Positions 5,559-7,130 of a DNA stretch of 7,130 nt are shown piece by piece (the stretch's first letter is position 1; the number at the start of each line of letters is the position of its first letter). A program made the position numbers and the translations under genes. The stretch lies in the NCBI GenBank assembly GCA_938049325.1, contig CALICC010000131.1:1-7130 (forward strand), in the 5' to 3' direction. This stretch comes from an uncultured Ilumatobacter sp. (GTDB lineage Bacteria; Actinomycetota; Acidimicrobiia; Acidimicrobiales; Ilumatobacteraceae). The notes beneath the pieces were generated by a model. That model worked only from the letters and a program-made list of their open reading frames with translations, did not search any database and was not told the origin of the DNA.

Positions 5559-7130
5559 TCAGGCTTGTTGGACGATGTCGACGGCGCCGACGGCATCGAG
5601 CGCGACGTCGAGGTGGCGGGCCCAGCTCGGGTCGGTGTCGGGAAAGTCACTGCGTCGATGACAGCCCCGACTCTCGGTTCGGGCCAGCGCTGCCGACACG
5701 ATTCCCGAGGCCATCGTGAGCAGATTCGTGGCTTCCCACGACGCCCGATTCGGCGCCACGTCGGTCGTGGCGCTGCGTGCGAGCGACCCGACCGCGCCGA
5801 GCGCCATTGCCAGCGACGACGCGCTGCGCATCACGCCGACATGACGCGACATGGCGGCGCGCAACTCGCGCAACCGGACCGGGTCGAACAACGCGAAGCT
5901 CTCCGGATCGTCGTGATCGGGCAGGACTCGCGCTCGCTCTGGAAGCTCCCAGGCCAAGTCACGCCCGACGCGTGTCCCGGCGACGATCGATTCCGTCAAG
6001 CTGTTCGACGCCAACCGGTTCGCACCGTGAACGCCCGTCGACGTGACTTCTCCCACCGCAAACAATCCGGGAACGGCCGTACGACCGTCGAGGGTCGCGA
6101 CGATGCCCCCGCAGCTGTAGTGCGCAGCAGGAGCGACCGGAATTCGGTCGGTTGCCGGGTCGAGCCCGATTTCGCGACACGCTTCGGTGATCGAAGGAAA
6201 CCGCTCGTAGAACCGCTCCCCCATGTGTGTCGCATCGAGGTACACGTGGTCGTCCACGCCACCCGCCGCCTCCGCCATGCGTGCGCTGATGGCTGCCGAC
6301 ACGACGTCGCGCGGTGCGAGGTCTTCTTGCGGGTGCACCCCCTGCATGATGCGCTCGCCCGCCGCGTCGTACAGCAACGCACCCTCACCCCGCACGGCCT
6401 CGGAGACCAATGCCTGCTGACCACGCGCTTCGGGTCCGCGCCACATCACCGTCGGGTGGAACTGCACGAACTCGGCGTCACGCACCGGAACACCTGCGCG
6501 CAGCGCCATGGCGATGCCGTCGCCGGTGACCGCCGGCGGGTTGGAGGTGGACCCAAACACCTGGCCGTAACCACCGCACGCGATGACGACCGCTCGCGCC
6601 GTGATGGTGCCGACCGACGTGACCGCACCGTGGGTATCGGTTCGAGCCACGCGGATCCCGGCCACTTGGCGCTGCCCGTCGGAGGATTCGCCCATCAACA
6701 GGTCGAGCGCGAACGTGTGGTTCATCACGTCGACGCCCGCACCGAGCGCGGATTCGTCGAGGGTGCGCTGCACTTCGGCGCCCGACTGGTCCCCACCAGA
6801 GTGAACGATGCGATCGTGGCTGTGCCCGCCTTCGCGGGTGAGCGCGATGTCAATGTCGAGGCCCGGCCGTGGCTCCAGGTTGTGATCGGGGTCAAACGCC
6901 GCCCCGAGTCGCATCAGATACCTGATCGACTTGGGCGCCTCGTCGACGAGCTCACGCACAACGCCTTCGCTGCACAAGCCTGCGCCCGCGGCCAACGTGT
7001 CACGGACGTGGTTTTCGGTCGAGTCGGCCGGGTCCAGCACGCCCGCCAGGCCGCCTTGCGCCCACTGCGTCGAGCCTGCTTCGAGCACGTCCTTGGTGAC
7101 CACGAGCACGCTGCGCACCGGCCGTGCGGC
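5559..7130 (-). CDS. nadB: L-aspartate oxidase, N-terminus cut off by the window edge
   Basis: NadB is a cytoplasmic FAD enzyme that oxidises L-aspartate to iminoaspartate, which NadA condenses with dihydroxyacetone phosphate to quinolinate. The frame is open to the window edge, giving 523 visible residues. The true start and the N-terminal GxGxxG dinucleotide-binding motif (roughly the first 35 residues in relatives) are outside. Numbered from the first visible codon, landmarks are AGSTQWAQGG (18-27), REGGHS (99-104), QFHPT with His225, APRD with Arg274, HYSCGGI with His337 and HGANRLASNSL with Arg372. The C-terminal helical domain contains RTESRGCHRRSDFP (484-497). The Glu100, His225, Arg274, His337 and Arg372 equivalents are the expected active-site residues of the L-aspartate oxidase family. 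The REGGHS and RTESRG-type motifs favour NadB over the related succinate dehydrogenase and fumarate reductase flavoproteins, and the adjoining nadC confirms it. The gene probably starts beyond the edge, perhaps after nadA. The GTG at 7118 is internal and not a start. Confidence 0.96.
   Translation of the reverse strand, partial: AARPVRSVLVVTKDVLEAGSTQWAQGGLAGVLDPADSTENHVRDTLAAGAGLCSEGVVRELVDEAPKSIRYLMRLGAAFDPDHNLEPRPGLDIDIALTREGGHSHDRIVHSGGDQSGAEVQRTLDESALGAGVDVMNHTFALDLLMGESSDGQRQVAGIRVARTDTHGAVTSVGTITARAVVIACGGYGQVFGSTSNPPAVTGDGIAMALRAGVPVRDAEFVQFHPTVMWRGPEARGQQALVSEAVRGEGALLYDAAGERIMQGVHPQEDLAPRDVVSAAISARMAEAAGGVDDHVYLDATHMGERFYERFPSITEACREIGLDPATDRIPVAPAAHYSCGGIVATLDGRTAVPGLFAVGEVTSTGVHGANRLASNSLTESIVAGTRVGRDLAWELPERARVLPDHDDPESFALFDPVRLRELRAAMSRHVGVMRSASSLAMALGAVGSLARSATTDVAPNRASWEATNLLTMASGIVSAALARTESRGCHRRSDFPDTDPSWARHLDVALDAVGAVDIVQQA

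Noticed and set aside
7116..7118. GTG 7118 as the start of nadB
   Set aside because: The frame is open to the window edge, and a start here would lack the FAD-binding GxGxxG strand that L-aspartate oxidases need, so the gene is cut by the edge rather than short.

Overview
The window is GC-rich, densely coding bacterial chromosome with strongly GC-biased third codon positions and several GTG starts. It has no mobile elements, tRNAs or repeats of note. The combination of an extracytoplasmic FKBP lipoprotein with a Leu-Ala-Ala-Cys lipobox, a candidate leaderless promoter and this codon style suggests an actinobacterium, possibly a marine Acidimicrobiia/Ilumatobacter-like lineage. The lineage is inferred from style only and is not shown by any marker.

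Plus strand, 1-2611: an ABC1/UbiB-family atypical kinase (19-1572) is followed after 37 bp by a lipoprotein with two tandem FKBP-type peptidyl-prolyl isomerase domains (1610-2611). The second FKBP domain has lost most of the recognisable active-site residues. A TATCTT box sits 7 nt upstream of the FKBP start codon and could give a leaderless transcript.

Minus strand, 7130-2641 (read right to left): nadB (L-aspartate oxidase, its N-terminus cut off by the window edge), then nadC (quinolinate phosphoribosyltransferase), then an unannotated 35-codon ORF, then a membrane-anchored GGDEF-EAL protein. NadB and NadC are the first and last enzymes of de novo NAD precursor synthesis from aspartate; nadA, which acts between them, is not in the window and may lie upstream of nadB. 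The small ORF exactly fills the gap between nadC and the GGDEF-EAL gene. It overlaps nadC by GTGA at its start and the GGDEF-EAL gene by GTGA at its end, and it has a well-placed Shine-Dalgarno sequence inside the nadC 3' end. This suggests one translationally coupled nadB-nadC-small ORF-GGDEF/EAL transcript, physically linking NAD synthesis to cyclic-di-GMP turnover.

The two gene blocks converge, with only 29 bp between the stop codons (2612-2640). No stretch over 300 bases lacks a gene. The most novel item is the small coupled ORF at 4491-4598, which also fixes the start of the GGDEF-EAL gene at GTG 4494.
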